Under the pieces are notes generated by a model. It ran no database searches. It was not told the DNA's origin and saw nothing but the letters and a program-made list of their open reading frames with translations. A stretch of DNA of 64,000 nucleotides from Ulota crispa. Taxonomy: Eukaryota; Streptophyta; Bryopsida; Orthotrichales; Orthotrichaceae. The translations under genes were made by a program, and so were the position numbers. Below, one piece after another: positions 22,853 to 34,007 of this stretch. Positions within the stretch are counted from its first letter, which is position 1. Every line of letters starts with the position of its first letter. Location of the stretch: the NCBI GenBank assembly GCA_963920765.1, contig OY987244.1, forward strand, positions 18,456,358 to 18,520,357, given 5' to 3'.

Positions 22853-25624
22853 ATGGCAGCAACCATGGCGTGCTCGAGGGCCTCTCCTGCGGCGATGGCG
22901 GCTGCCTTGGATGCCACGCCCAAGGGCCTTGGAGGGAGCTCCTCCTCTCGAGTGAGCTTCGCATTGGCGAGCCGCAGGTCGTCGTCGTCGACGGCGGCGT
23001 TCGGCGTGAGCAATGGCAGTGCCAGGGTGAGCATGGCCGCCGCGGCGGAGGCACCGGCGCCCAAGGCGGGTAAGAAGCAGCAGAAGAAGGAAATCGACGA
23101 GACGCTGCTGACGCCGCGGTTCTACACGACGGACTTCGACGAGATGGAGCGCCTGTTCAACGTGGAGATCAACAAGAACTTGAACGAGGCGGAATTCGAG
23201 TCGCTGGCGGCGGAGTTCAAGACGGACTACAACCAGACCCACTTCGTTCGTAACCCCGAGTTCAAGGCCGCTGCTGATAAGCTGCAGGGACCGTTGCGGC
23301 AGATCTTTGTGGAGTTTCTGGAGCGCTCTTGCACTGCAGAGTTCTCAGGGTTTTTGTTGTACAAGGAGCTCGGAAGGAGGCTGAAGGTAATGTATTCAAT
23401 CATACTGGTCTTTTCCTTTTATTCCTTTTTCTGCTCTGTCTCGTGGTCTCTATGGCAAATGCATGGCCTCGAGTGCTGCTCTGGTCACAATCCCCCCTAT
23501 CCAATGCAAGTTTCTAGAACCTTTTCTCCATAGTACCGACACTGGGTGTATTCTAGGATGTTCTTCAATCCTGATTGTGCCATACATACGTTCCTTAGAC
23601 GAGTAATTCTTAGGGTCTGCATTTTTAAGACAATGGAAATGGGATAAGTTTTTGCTCAGAGGACGCTGCTCCTGAAATGTAGAGTACTGGTACAGTCTTA
23701 ACGTTGAATATTTACTCGGTTTAATCATGAGCCAATGCTGCTTTGGTGCTACATCAATAACAGTAATGCTGTTGGCTTATCCTTTAATCGACCTAAAAAA
23801 GTTTAAATGTTTCTTTCCCTCTTGCAGAAAACGAATCCAATTGTGGCTGAAATCTTCACCTTGATGTCGAGGGACGAAGCTCGACACGCCGGGTAAGTGG
23901 ACGAACAAGCATCATGAAATGTCTCACTGTAAATACATGAGCCGGTACACTGAGGTTGCTTTATAGCGTGGTTATTAAATCGTACTAAGTGAAATTGTGG
24001 ATTGTAACAATTAAGTTTAAGGAGCTTGTGAAGCCGTTTGTAGCTTCCAAGTTGGTGCACTAAAACCGAGATGGAAACTAGAAAAGCATCTCGTATTTTC
24101 ATAGTGTGGTGTGTTTGATGTACTGTTCTTATCACATGTTCTTGAATCATGCGATGATCGAGTTATGTGATCTTAGACCTGAAGGATGCTGCAGGTTTTT
24201 GAACAAAGGACTGTCAGATTTCAACTTGGCGTTGGACCTTGGGTTCCTGACCAAGGCAAGGAAGTACACTTTCTTCAAGCCCCAGTTTATCTTCTACGCC
24301 ACCTACCTTTCCGAGAAGATTGGATACTGGAGGTACATCAGCATCTTCAGGCACTTGAAGCAGAACCCTGAGTACCAGTGCTACCCAATCTTTAAGTATT
24401 TTGAGAACTGGTGCCAAGACGAGAACCGGCACGGTGATTTCTTCTCGGCTCTTATGAAGGCACAGCCGCAGTTCCTCAATGACTGGAAGGCTAAGCTCTG
24501 GGCCCGGTTCTTTTGCCTTTCCGTGAGTCTCTCTCTTTTTTCCGGCATATACCATTATGTTCAGTAACTTAAATTGCACTCTCTCGAATTCATTGTAAGA
24601 AACTCATGTAGATCATTGGATACCGTTGGCCTTGCAAATTATATTGTTCTTCATTGTGGCTTGCACCGAGAGAAGGAATCTAATTTGCGGGCATCTTTTT
24701 CCAGGTGTACGTGACAATGTACTTGAATGACGTCCAGAGAACCTCTTTCTACGAAGGAATTGGCCTGAATACCCGCGACTTTGACATGCACGTTATTGTT
24801 GAGGTACCGCTCTCTTTCTGAACGTTGAACACTAATCTTTGTATCATTATCTTACTACATCCACCTCAGACTGCACAGTTCGAAGCTTAAAACTTGGGAT
24901 TGCAGTAAATCCTTGGATCTTTTTTGGTACTAAATTTTCTAATTTTTGTTTGGTATCACTTAATGCCACCTCGCAATGCTTATCCTTAGGGTCTCTCACT
25001 GGCGTGATGCAAATTTGGAACAAAAATTTACATATGCTCTTTGTAGCATTTTAAAGCAATTTGAAATGCTGAGGTTAAGAAACCTTTCTTACGCGAAGCA
25101 GACACTTGCTTCTTCGAATGTGTGTTACTGTGACGTACATGCAATGGAACATCTTGAGCTTGTTAGTACGCCCTTATTTGTTTCAGACATTAAGCTTATT
25201 ATTGGAAGTTTGCTGCTTCACATTATGTAATTTATAACCGCATTTACCTGGTGGTTGTGTTAAAATACATGAAGATTTACATATTTGTAATTTGTAAAAG
25301 TTGCTATGGTCTGGAGCTTGAAGCACGTGTTAACTTTTGCAAACCTCCTGTATTGTGCAGACCAACAGAACAACGGCCAGGATCTTCCCGGCTGTGCTTG
25401 ATGTCGAGAACCCGGTGTTCCAAGACAGGCTGGACAAGTTGGTGGTGCTTAACCAGCAACTCATCGACCTTGGAAAATCCAACCTACCGAAGCCCATAAT
25501 AGCAATCCAGAGAATTCCAGCTATCCTGGGCTTTGTGAACCAGATCCTTGCGTTGTACTTGATGAAACCGGTGGATTCTGGGTCTTTGGACTTCGCAGAG
25601 CCAGAGGCACAGATTGTGTACTAG
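22853..25624 (+). CDS. CRD1: Mg-protoporphyrin IX monomethyl ester oxidative cyclase, diiron subunit
   Basis: This is the plastid diiron enzyme (CRD1/CHL27/AcsF) that forms the fifth ring of protochlorophyllide, an O2-dependent step of chlorophyll synthesis. Exons are 22853-23386, 23828-23892, 24195-24522, 24705-24803 and 25361-25624, in phase, giving 1290 nt and 429 aa. Arabidopsis CRD1 is about 409 aa. The N-terminus (about residues 1-70) is Ser/Ala-rich and basic, as a chloroplast transit peptide should be. Mature sequence begins near [20 protein letters not shown]. Iron-ligand segments are visible: [14 protein letters not shown] and [10 protein letters not shown] (helix pair 1), then [15 protein letters not shown] (helix pair 2). 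The start ATG at 22853 was preferred because the in-frame codon 18 nt upstream is TTG. Coding sequence is GC-rich compared with the flanks, typical of a highly expressed gene. No defects were seen. Confidence 0.97.
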
Positions 25625-27231
25625 AAAGCAAGATTTCTCAGATAGACGTAAGAAAGAATGGTGAGTCGATTTTTAGTGCCTGCCTTGAAGAGCTACAGTT
25701 CGTTGTATATCCGACTCAGTAGTTTGTAACATGGGAGAGTAGCAGCAGCAGCAGCGGTGCAGTTAGAACGAGGCAAATCTTGTGAATTGAAAGTGTGGAG
25801 CATTTCTGTATAAACGAGTGGCTCTGGACAGCTCAATGATAATAACGAAGTTTCTGTTAGCCTTATGCAGTACGAGCTCTATTCTTACAGAAATACTTGG
25901 CTCTTGCTTTCTCGGTAAATAAGCATTTTCACCGCCTTGCATGTGAATATCTCATTTCCGTTATTCGTTCCTGAATTGCTCTTTACGAAATACTATTCTT
26001 GGATGCGAGTACTGTAGTCTAATGGATGATATGCTCGCTGTAACGGCAAAGAAAACAGCAGAAAAGCTCGTTGAAAAAGCCGCCCTTTTCAGGTGTTACT
26101 GAGGTCCGCTATCAGGGAAGGCTAAATCGGACGAGAATGGAGTTGTACAAACACTAGCAAACGTGCTGGAAGTTTGCATTCTATAGTATTTTTTAAATCT
26201 TTCGTAGCTAAAATACTGAGGAATACAAGTTTAGTGAAATCAAATTAAGCACCGTGAAGGCCAAGTGAAGAAGGGGTGGTCAGGCAGCGGTGACTCCGCC
26301 AGTGGCTATGCCCTTGTTGTACACATGGCACCATTTTCCTGTTGTATAATGAATATCATGCTCCTTTGCTATCAACTGGTCAGTTTTTATTTGACTGCAC
26401 TCTCAGGAGGCGAGGAGGATACAAGGTATTTGGTTTAGTGTCAGTAGACATTGTACAAGCCATGGATCTAGTTTTTTTTTGCGTGTTTCTGCTGCAATTC
26501 ATTAAATCTCCTGGTCTGGTACTTTCCAACGAGCTCGTGCACAAGGATTTTGGCAATGTGTGTGGATATGGTGAATAGTTTAACAGTTTTCTAAAACTGT
26601 AAATCACGGAAGAATTTTGTTCTAACATATGCTTCAGTCTTCAACGTGCTACTGGTAATTTTCCTGATTTGTTGAAAAACAGGAGGTACACTTCTGTCTA
26701 CTTGAGTTCATGTTGTTGACGTTTGAAGCAAAACCCTTGAACAAAATAAGATTGATACTCCATATGTATTAATTAATAGCCGTAGACAAAAGGAAGGTAC
26801 AACTACTCTTTGGAAGCCTGCTAATTTCGCGAAAAAATACGTGGAGGCCATGTCTTCTAACTTTGCTATGTACATATTTGCCTTGGAATCTTTGGAACCT
26901 AACAAGCATCCTTAGGAGCAGTTCATGAGCAAGAAATGTCATTGTGTTGTCAGCCTGAACCCAACCTGCTTACACAGCCAACATCTTAAAAGTACTTCAG
27001 ATACGCATAATCCCGACAGTGAGATGACCCAAAAAACTAAGTATCTGGAAAGTCGGTACTTCTCTAACTAAAACCAGTTTCAGGTAATGCAACAAGTGCC
27101 CAATTTGCAATGAGGACTTTCGCAACGGAGGTCCTATTACCATTGCAAACATGCATACTTCTCATCAACAACTTCGGTCGTATATTCTACAATAAGGACA
27201 AAATATCGATCAGCGCCAAAAGGACATGGAG
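25625..27231. other. Convergent intergenic region, CRD1 and XRCC2 3' ends
   Basis: CRD1 reads in from the left and XRCC2 from the right. The near ends are probably 3' untranslated regions; a CAG-rich run (AGCAGCAGCAGCAGC) is at about 25740. No further exon or element was recognised. Confidence 0.5.
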
Positions 27232-30200
27232 TTAAAGAGGACTCACATCCTGTACGGTAAATTCATCGACGCCTGACATTGCAGGTTTTATCCACTCGGC
27301 TGTGAAGAGTGTCTCATTTCCGTCGACTGTATGACATGAAAAACGTTAAATTATAATCAGTAGATATCACGTTTAGAATCTAAGAACAAAAGTTTATTAA
27401 AGAGGATGAACAGCGTACTGCTCAAATATAGGCTGCAACTCTGAGCTGGAGATAGAAAAGTGATACTTTGGAGTCACAAAATGGCCAACAAGATGCACAT
27501 TCCAGAAAACACATTCACCAAAAAGAAAAGTCTGCATGACTTACCTATTTGCGACTTCAGCACCAAACGATGGGTTACGAAGTCCTGTTAACAGCAAAGA
27601 TCAAATTTGAAGACAGGAAGTAAAGACCAGCATCAAGCCAAGGAATACTTAAAAGCTCAAAAAGTACTAACAACGTGGTTAAGTAAAAGAGGACGTATCT
27701 GAAATCTGACTGGCAGAGACAAATAATTGCCCAGTAACTATACTAATATCATTTCTTCCTCGGTCCCCTTTTAACAATAATATTGAAATGATGCTCATGT
27801 AAGACACGGACCTGCCACACTGCAGGCATAAACTCTCGCTGCTGCTGCAGTCCTGATCTTTTGAAATCTCTCTCGTGCGTGGAATCCACCTGTGCGTTCT
27901 CCTTGTGAACACCACCAGTCCTGCCCAGAAAGACAGGTGTCAACAGTACTCATATACATGCAATCCTTATTCATCTAAAAGACGAATATCAGCAATTTAG
28001 TGCAGATACTTCACACTATTAGGTATTCACTATTCTTCGCTTAAAATCCAAAAAATGCAAATCTTGTGTGACCATGGCAGTTACTCCCTTGATAAGAGGG
28101 TTGACATGACAATCTAGCACGTGCTCTGAGGTAGACGGTTGGGAAATAAGCGTGAAGGACACATTACCAAGGGTGGGCCGTCCACCGACACTATTGATCT
28201 GCTCATGCTTTACTAAGATAGCAAGTGCACTTACAATCCATAATAAACTTCAAAATAAAAAAAGCTTTATTGTCGGTGGAAAGAAATCTCAAGAAGAGAG
28301 CCTACCAGTCATTTGAGTCGGTGAAATTCGAGGAATATATGTTACACTTGGACGCCATCACCAGTAATCCAGTTGGATGCGATAATTTACGTAGCTCTTT
28401 AAGCTCTCTCACGACTGCCTGCATGACTCCTTGAAGACTCCACGTTGTCTTCCCAGCACTCTCTCCTCCCTTTGAAGGTGCAGAACGGTCGAGCCAGTAA
28501 AATGCTGCAATGCTGCACCCACGCTCTTCTATTCACTCTCTATCAGAATGCTTCAACTTTTGTAACCTGTTTTTGTGATGGTCTTCATTATTTCATAACA
28601 GAGTCTTAGAACTCAGCTCATGGGAGTATTAAGAACATGATCGACATGAAATCAGCAATTCAGTACGTTCGGAAAGTTTTGAGCACCTAATTCACTTCCG
28701 ATTTTTTTGTTAATCCGAACTGCAACAGGAGAGGGAGGGGTTGAACCTGTCAACCACAAGAATCCGGACAGCTTTGCCGTAGCTTTGAGCTCTCAGCAAC
28801 TGGTTGCGGGAACTCTGCATTTGGCCATTGCCGAACAGAACCATAAATTTAGATGGCAAAGGGATACACTGAAGTGCAACATAACAGTTCCTCGTCAGGT
28901 TCACAACAAAAATACCTTCAATGCAGATATAAACTCCAAGCTGCTGTAGCAGCGGGTGTAATAGAAACGCTCCATACAAGCCTTCAGCACCTGTTCACCA
29001 TTCTCCATCGTCGTCTCCTGTTCGGCCTCCTGTTCTTCCTGCCCCTGCCGTGATTCACCTGCTTCCATATAAACGAGAAGATACTTGAACAGTTAGAGAT
29101 CTGATCTCGTCTTCAACACAGACCTCTGTTCCAGCAACGCATCTATTCATACATTTAGTTAGACTTGCTTGCAAGTAGTATCAGTGATCTAAATGTATGT
29201 AGTTACTGCTCTACAAATGAAAATGGGCTTGTCTACTGTCACTAATAGGGAGTTTACAACCTCCCACTTTGCATAAGAAAATAATCAGAAAGCAGTTACA
29301 ACTTTTGGTCTCAAAAGTTTTGGCTTTTGTATTCAAAGATCTCTTCACATGCTTTCTATTAATATCCCAAAATTTACACGCTTAGCGACCTATACCTTAA
29401 AGTGTAATGAGATTAGAGAGCTTACTACCTTGATATATGTGAGCTTGCAACAATCGCAGCAGCCGCATGACGTCGAAATGGCCATCCAGGTCAAACCACA
29501 CCACGCTTGCCTCCCAACCACCGAAGCCCTGCTTTGGAAGCAGACACTTCACAGCGGCCTTCACCATCACACCAATGCCAACTTAGGATATGTTCACACT
29601 TGGTGTTAAGAGTGATAGTAGCAAAGAAAAATTAGATGCATTTGGACACACCTTTAGATTGCATTCGTATTACTAAGGGAAAATTTCATGGATACCCCTG
29701 AAGTTTGCAATAATTTTGTAGATACCCCTGCTTTTTCAGAAATTTCACAAGTATCCTTGGACCAAAATTTTCAAGCGTTTTTTTTGTTGTGTATGGCACT
29801 TCCCTTCTCCGTTTGTGCGCACACTACTTCTTTCTTGTTATGCGTGTGCACAAAGGAAGAAGGGAAGTGGCGTGCACAACAAAAAAAAATGCCTGAAAAC
29901 ATTAGTCCAAGGGTATTTGTGAAATATCTGAAAAAGCAAGGGTATCTGTGAGATTATTGCAAACTTCAGGGGGCATCCATGAAAATTTCCCTATTGCTAA
30001 TACCCCTCCTAACATCAAGTGTGAACATACCCTTATTAGTCAATTAGAAATTGCCATGGGTACCCAATTGCAAAAACGTTTCCTGACGTGATTCAAAACC
30101 CCTAAAACCCACAATCAGGCTCGTCACTGTGCTTGTGAGTTGGAGCAGTAGAGACCTGAAGGAGGAACTCGGATTTGGCAGAGCCAGACGCGCCAGCGAC

Positions 30201-30341
30201 TTCCAGAACGTGACGTCCATTCAGGTTGACGGTCCGTTGCAAAGCAGGCACCAGCGGCGCCACAGCAGTAGTGCGAGGACCAATTCTCCGCAGCACGTTT
30301 TGCATTGTCTCATGGCCCACCACCCACTCCTCCACGTCCAT
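27232..30341 (-). CDS. XRCC2: RAD51 paralogue XRCC2, homologous recombination
   Basis: XRCC2 is a nuclear RAD51 paralogue (BCDX2 complex in other eukaryotes) that promotes RAD51 filament function in homologous recombination. Eight exons on the minus strand: 30341-30156, 29558-29429, 29058-28916, 28868-28747, 28512-28306, 27920-27812, 27584-27545 and 27326-27232. Phases match and total 1032 nt, 343 aa. Walker A reads GASGSAKSEFLLQ (about residues 50-62); the degenerate SAKS in place of SGKT also occurs in plant XRCC2. Other diagnostic blocks are FDLDGHFDVMRL, CMERFYYTRCYSSLEF, the Walker B region VRILVVDSIAAFYWLDR, and REFMPAVWQ. The acceptor of exon 2 (GGTGAAG at 29559) was chosen because it yields LLQ-AAVKCLLPKQ. 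Intron 1 holds a nested pair of transposons whose outer edge is 24 bp from this acceptor. The stop follows FTVQDVSPL directly; an unseen last exon after a possible GTGAGT donor is less likely. The gene is divergent from STN1. Confidence 0.92.
29586..30032. mobile_element. PIF/Harbinger-like MITE in XRCC2 intron 1
   Basis: The left end reads GGATATGTTCACACTTGGTG and the right end is the complement of GGGTATGTTCACACTTGATG. TTA stands on both sides (29583-29585 and 30033-30035), the Harbinger-type 3-bp target duplication. It is interrupted by the MULE-like element at 29677-29991. Without that insert it is about 130 bp long. Confidence 0.75.
29677..29991. mobile_element. MULE-like fold-back element, GGGAAAA-GATACCCC family, copy 2
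   Basis: The ends are GGGAAAATTTCATGGATACC and its complement. Flanks TATTACTAA (29668-29676) and TATTGCTAA (29992-30000) match at 8 of 9 positions. The terminal GATACCCCTGAAGTTTGC block is shared with the element at 9552-10255. It is 315 bp long and lies inside the Harbinger-like MITE, so it is the younger insertion of the two. Confidence 0.88.
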
Positions 30342-31008
30342 CGCTACCCAACCTCGCCGATCAAAAAAGCTTCACAAAACTCGCCATGCACCCACCACCT
30401 CCACCAAACATCGCGCTCATTTCTTCGACTTGAGCTGCAAATGCTAAACCCTAAACCCTAAACCCTAAACCCTAATTTCGCACTGCAACAAAGAGCGACC
30501 CAAAGGGCGAGATGCAACAGATTACAAACCCAAACAGATTGGGCGTGACAGAGGTCAAGACTTGAAGGTCAAGACTTGAACTCCCAATGTGCTCTAGAAT
30601 GGAGGCGGTTTAGCAACTCAATTTCAAGTACTTCCAAGGATGGGCAATTCTCTCATGACACTTGAAAGCTCTGCTTGAGGACTAAAATACTTTGCCGAGA
30701 ACTCGCAATACAAAACTTGTACGAGAAGCTTGCAGTACAAACTTGTACGAGAAGCTCGACGCCCTTATTGAGTCGTTAATTTCGGTGTCTTCCGGTAAAC
30801 TTGCAACTCCGACCAGGGGCCTATGACCGCCCTTGACACAACAACACCCTAGACGTGCATCGCCGTGGCATTGTAGAGGTCATTGCTGTAGTTCGGAGAA
30901 GGAGAAATCGCAGCCGCGATTGAAGTGAAATGAGTGGTTTAGGGTTAAGTGTCGTTGAAACGATGGTAGTATTGTTGCCATTTATGAGTTCGCTTGTATG
31001 AGACGGCG
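30342..31008. promoter_or_regulatory. Shared divergent upstream region of XRCC2 and STN1
   Basis: The start codons of XRCC2 (minus) and STN1 (plus) are 667 bp apart with no gene between, so both promoters must lie here or overlap. Visible motifs are the telomeric array at 30444-30475 and a further TTTAGGGTTA at about 30938-30948. In plants, telo-boxes (AAACCCTA) are established elements of promoters of cell-cycle and translation genes. No clear TATA box was seen for either gene. That the two genes are co-regulated is inference. Confidence 0.6.
30444..30475. repeat. Interstitial telomeric repeat, four CTAAACC units
   Basis: Four perfect heptamers of the plant telomere sequence (CTAAACC, equal to CCCTAAA) plus a partial fifth. 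The array begins 103 bp upstream of the XRCC2 start codon and is 534 bp upstream of STN1. It is the only perfect tandem array of this unit I found in the window. Confidence 0.97.
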
Positions 31009-32212
31009 ATGGCAGGAGAAGCATCGGGAGCTGCTCCCGTTCGCTCAGTTCGAGAATGGGGCCTGGATCCCATGTGTTTCACCCACGTTCATCTTCTGGC
31101 GTTCGATTTCCTCGCTCTCCGTCCAGTTCCTTACACGCAAGGTTCGTTTCTCTCTTGCAATGTCTAAACCCTAACACCAAATTCTTTCAGTAACAAGTTT
31201 AGGGATTAGTGTTTCTTGCTGTTATTGTGCCACCTGATAAGAGCGCTCTTGTTTGTGCAGGCAGCTTTTCACGAAAAGGTCGGCCAGTGAGGAAAGTGGA
31301 GGTCATGGGCATTGCGGTGACTGTGGACCGGAAAGAGCGATACCTTCGCTTCACATGTAGGGTTATCATATCTACTGTTGATTCTCCCTTTTTTTTTGCC
31401 TTAGCTCCAAACATATCACTCTCGAAGCTCGGTGCATGAGATTCTCTTGCTTCGAGAGATGCATTGAAATTGTACTGGTGTTTGTGTGGTAGTGGACGAT
31501 GGGACAGGTTGTATCCCGTGCATTTTGTGGACGAATCACACTTCATTCAAAGCAACGAGTGCAGTTAAAGCGATGGAGCTTAGTTCACGGCTGGAGCTGG
31601 CAAATGGAACGGCCTTGAAGGTACAATTAGGGTTTGTAACCCTAAATCCTGCGAATGATCAGGACTCCTTATGCTTACCCCAATTTTAGGGTTCGTTACC
31701 CTAAACTCTTTGAATGATCAGGACTAACTTAGTCATGCTTACCCCAATTTTAGGGTTTAATAGCTTCACCGGTGGTTTTGGCAGGTGAAGCTCGGTGAGG
31801 TATTGCGAGTGCAAGGCCGCGTGGGCACTTTTGCTAACCAGACTCAAGTCACAGTCTCGTCCCTCCGTGAGCACCCATCTCGCTGCACAACATTCCGTTA
31901 ATCTGTGGGTTTTAGTGAAATTTTAAACTCTTTTAGAAACTGTCAGAGAGCATGATAAACGGATAATTCATAAGGTTTCCTTACCTTGGTGCTACCATAG
32001 AGAAACCTCCCCATGAAATGTGCTGTTGCTAGGGTTGAAAAGCTCCTAAAACACTCTCATTTCACTTTTAACACACTATTTCCCGGTTTTTTTTGTCAGA
32101 GGTGGAGCGAGATCCAAATGCCGAGATGCTACACTGGCTGGAATGCATGAGGTTGGCTAAGTGCTGCTACGACTTGGATCCTCCCTCACAAATGCAACCT
32201 CCCAATCCGTGA
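31009..32212 (+). CDS. STN1: CST complex subunit STN1 (OB-fold telomere protein)
   Basis: STN1 is the small OB-fold subunit of the CTC1-STN1-TEN1 complex, which binds single-stranded telomeric DNA and recruits DNA polymerase alpha for C-strand fill-in. Exons 31009-31141, 31261-31356, 31493-31620, 31785-31866 and 32100-32212 are in phase: 552 nt, 183 aa (Arabidopsis about 160 aa). Family landmarks in order are THVHLLAFDFLAL near the start, SFSRKGRPVRKVEVMGIAV, the OB-fold core LDDGTGCIPCILW, GEVLRVQGRVGTF, and the C-terminal VERDPNAEMLHWLECMRLA. The start was set at the ATG whose frame leads into this pattern; an ATG 9 nt upstream opens a different frame. The N-terminus has about 20 extra residues and the C-terminus a Pro/Gln tail (DPPSQMQPPNP). 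Introns 1 and 3 and the upstream region contain many telomere-like motifs. Confidence 0.93.
31624..31760. repeat. Tandem telomere-like repeat in STN1 intron 3
   Basis: A unit of about 60 bp is present twice with the start of a third. Each begins CAATT(TT)AGGGTT and contains a short dyad (AGGGTT, spacer, AACCCTAAA or TACCCTAAA), then GAATGATCAGGACT and TATGCTTACCCC or CATGCTTACCCC. It lies entirely within the intron between exons 3 and 4. Confidence 0.85.
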
Positions 32213-32850
32213 CGATGGGGTCATGTTTTCTTATGAAGCTCTTGCAGAGTTTTTAGAAATCTTCAGCGATATGTACATAACATAGTTTCAAGAGATTACT
32301 TTGGCATGTAGTTTTTCCTTTATGTACAGTTGCGTGCCATAAATCTTTGTACCGTAACAAACATTTTTGAAAGAAGGATCCATTTTTATTCATCTTTGGT
32401 GTTAAGTATATAAAGCTCTTCTGATTTTAACACTACGATTAGAATTGGAGATTTTAGTGAAATCTTAAGTCATCATTTGTAAATAATCTTACAAGTACGA
32501 AATTTTTTTTTTCCTTTGAATCAAGGATTCTTAGAATTGTCATTACAAGATGATATATCAGTTTTCTTAGGTCAATGACAGAAATGGTTGGTGTTGTTTG
32601 GTAATAAATGTAGCAAACGTTATCTCCAACTTAGACTACAATAATCAATACACTAATTGTATTTGCTTTCTTTTCTCTTGTTTCAAATTCTACTTCTTAC
32701 AGAGGTTCTATCCAATACACTTTGTTGCTCAATTGCGATGAGACTATTCGCTTGTTCTACAAGAAAATTTTCCAACTTTTTCAAAAGGATACGAAATCTT
32801 GCTAATTCACTTTCATGTTGAATATATCGATACAAAATTGTTGCCACTTG
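32213..32850. other. STN1 3' region and spacer
   Basis: AT-rich sequence between STN1 and the minus-strand gene ending at 32851. It probably holds the 3' untranslated ends of both. No element or RNA gene was recognised. Confidence 0.4.
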
Positions 32851-33674
32851 TCACTTCTTCATCGAACTGCTAGCGTCTGAACCTCGAGCCTGTTTCATGA
32901 GGCTGTCTGTAGAATGTTGGCGATGGCGGATTGTGAGCACGCCATCCCCTTTATGCATCTCTGGATCAGCTTCAAGTTTCAGTTCAGTAACCGAACTCTG
33001 ACCAATGCCACTTATCAGTCCATCTGGATCAGAGCTGCTTTGTCCTTGAATAAGGTAGGAGGTTCATAAACCGCCCAGGCTCTAAAACCGCTCATCTTCT
33101 CAAATGTATTCCTTTTGTACATGTTATTTTTATAGGTTTTAACAATGTACAAGCAGCGGAGGTGGGTGGTTTTAGAGTCCTATGCCACTTCAACTTCAAA
33201 ATTTTATAACTAATTCCACAAAGCTTCAAAAAATATGAAACAACTTGGGTTAGATGCCAATTCCTCTTGTCTTTCAAGGAAAATTCATTGAAAAATATTT
33301 CAAGAAGTTTCACCTCCCCAAAATTCAGTTTCAGCCCTTAGATGGTCGATTTATGAGCGTCCTACCTTAGTACAGTCGGTGTTTTGCGGGCTCTCTTTGT
33401 GCGTGCTGTAGAGGTTGCTAGACTGAGCGACTCGGTTTTGCTGAGAAGCTGGAGTGGCAAAGGAGCTGCTGCCGCAGACGATTGTGCTCATCATGGACCC
33501 GTATTGGTCGAACTGTAAGGTCCCGGGGGATGCACAGTGTTGTGAGTCTCGCAGTTGTTGAAGCCGGATTAGAAAGGACGTGATGTTGAATGGCGTGGCA
33601 GGAGGTGTTGTACACACCTTTCTTCTTTTGAACCGGGTCGTCTGCACCATCGCCAATGGCGATTTGCGACCCAT
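32851..33674 (-). CDS. Small basic protein gene split by a MITE
   Basis: I do not recognise this gene with confidence. After a good acceptor (TTCTGCAG, exon from 33686) the frame opens with ATG at 33674 and begins MGRKSPLAMVQTTRFKRRK; it contains PFNITSFLIRL and YGSM. The reading frame then meets the MITE at 33053-33367 and stops inside it at 33351-33353, giving about 107 aa. Immediately beyond the MITE an open frame runs from 33050 to a TGA at 32851, without its own start (QGQSSSDPDGLISG). If the MITE and one TA are disregarded, the two frames are continuous, giving about 166 aa. This suggests an insertion into a coding exon. Splicing from the terminal repeat (AAG|GTAGGACG) to the nearest acceptor (TTCAAG at 33045) would leave the wrong frame. 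Whether a functional product is made here is open. Upstream non-coding exons are likely but not defined. Confidence 0.45.
33053..33367. mobile_element. MITE, AGGTAGGAGGCTCATAAACC family, copy 2 (in a gene)
   Basis: The ends are AGGTAGGAGGTTCATAAACC and TATGAGCGTCCTACCT. TA flanks both sides (33051-33052 and 33368-33369), fitting a Tc1/mariner-like target duplication. It is 315 bp long and about as long as its relative at 40525. The interior closely resembles copy 1 at 6290-6616 in the same orientation. Confidence 0.85.
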
Positions 33675-34007
33675 GGTGTCTGATCTCTGCAGAACGCACA
33701 ACACTCAATTTAGAGCTAGAATCTGAGAACCAGAAAAAATCTAGGAGAAAGACATTGTTGCATAATCAGGGTGTTGGAGCTCACGACCTGCGCTATGAGA
33801 TTTTTATTCAAACTTCGCTGTTTCTTACAGTTTTGCAAGCTTCGAAGCTTGGACAATGTCGTCGTTGTTTTCGGAACCGAAAACTTGCAATGTGACACGC
33901 CTTAATGCATCGTCGACCGCAAATGCCAGAGCTGACCCCCGAGCTGTCCGTCGTTCAACAGGAAAGTAGAAACAACCCGAAAGCAAGCTACAGAGATAGT
34001 CAACGCG

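Noticed and set aside
22457-23242. Antisense open frame of about 260 codons over CRD1 exon 1
   Set aside because: Codon-bias shadow of the CRD1 transit peptide and first exon; low-complexity composition.
29688-29951. Open frame reading MDTPEVCNNF, similar to frames at 9560 and 10247
   Set aside because: The similarity comes from the shared terminal repeat of the MULE-like elements, not from a protein family.
30444-30475. Telomeric repeat as a sign of a chromosome end or fusion
   Set aside because: Only four units, placed in the gene-dense interval between XRCC2 and STN1; a promoter-type interstitial array is the simpler reading.
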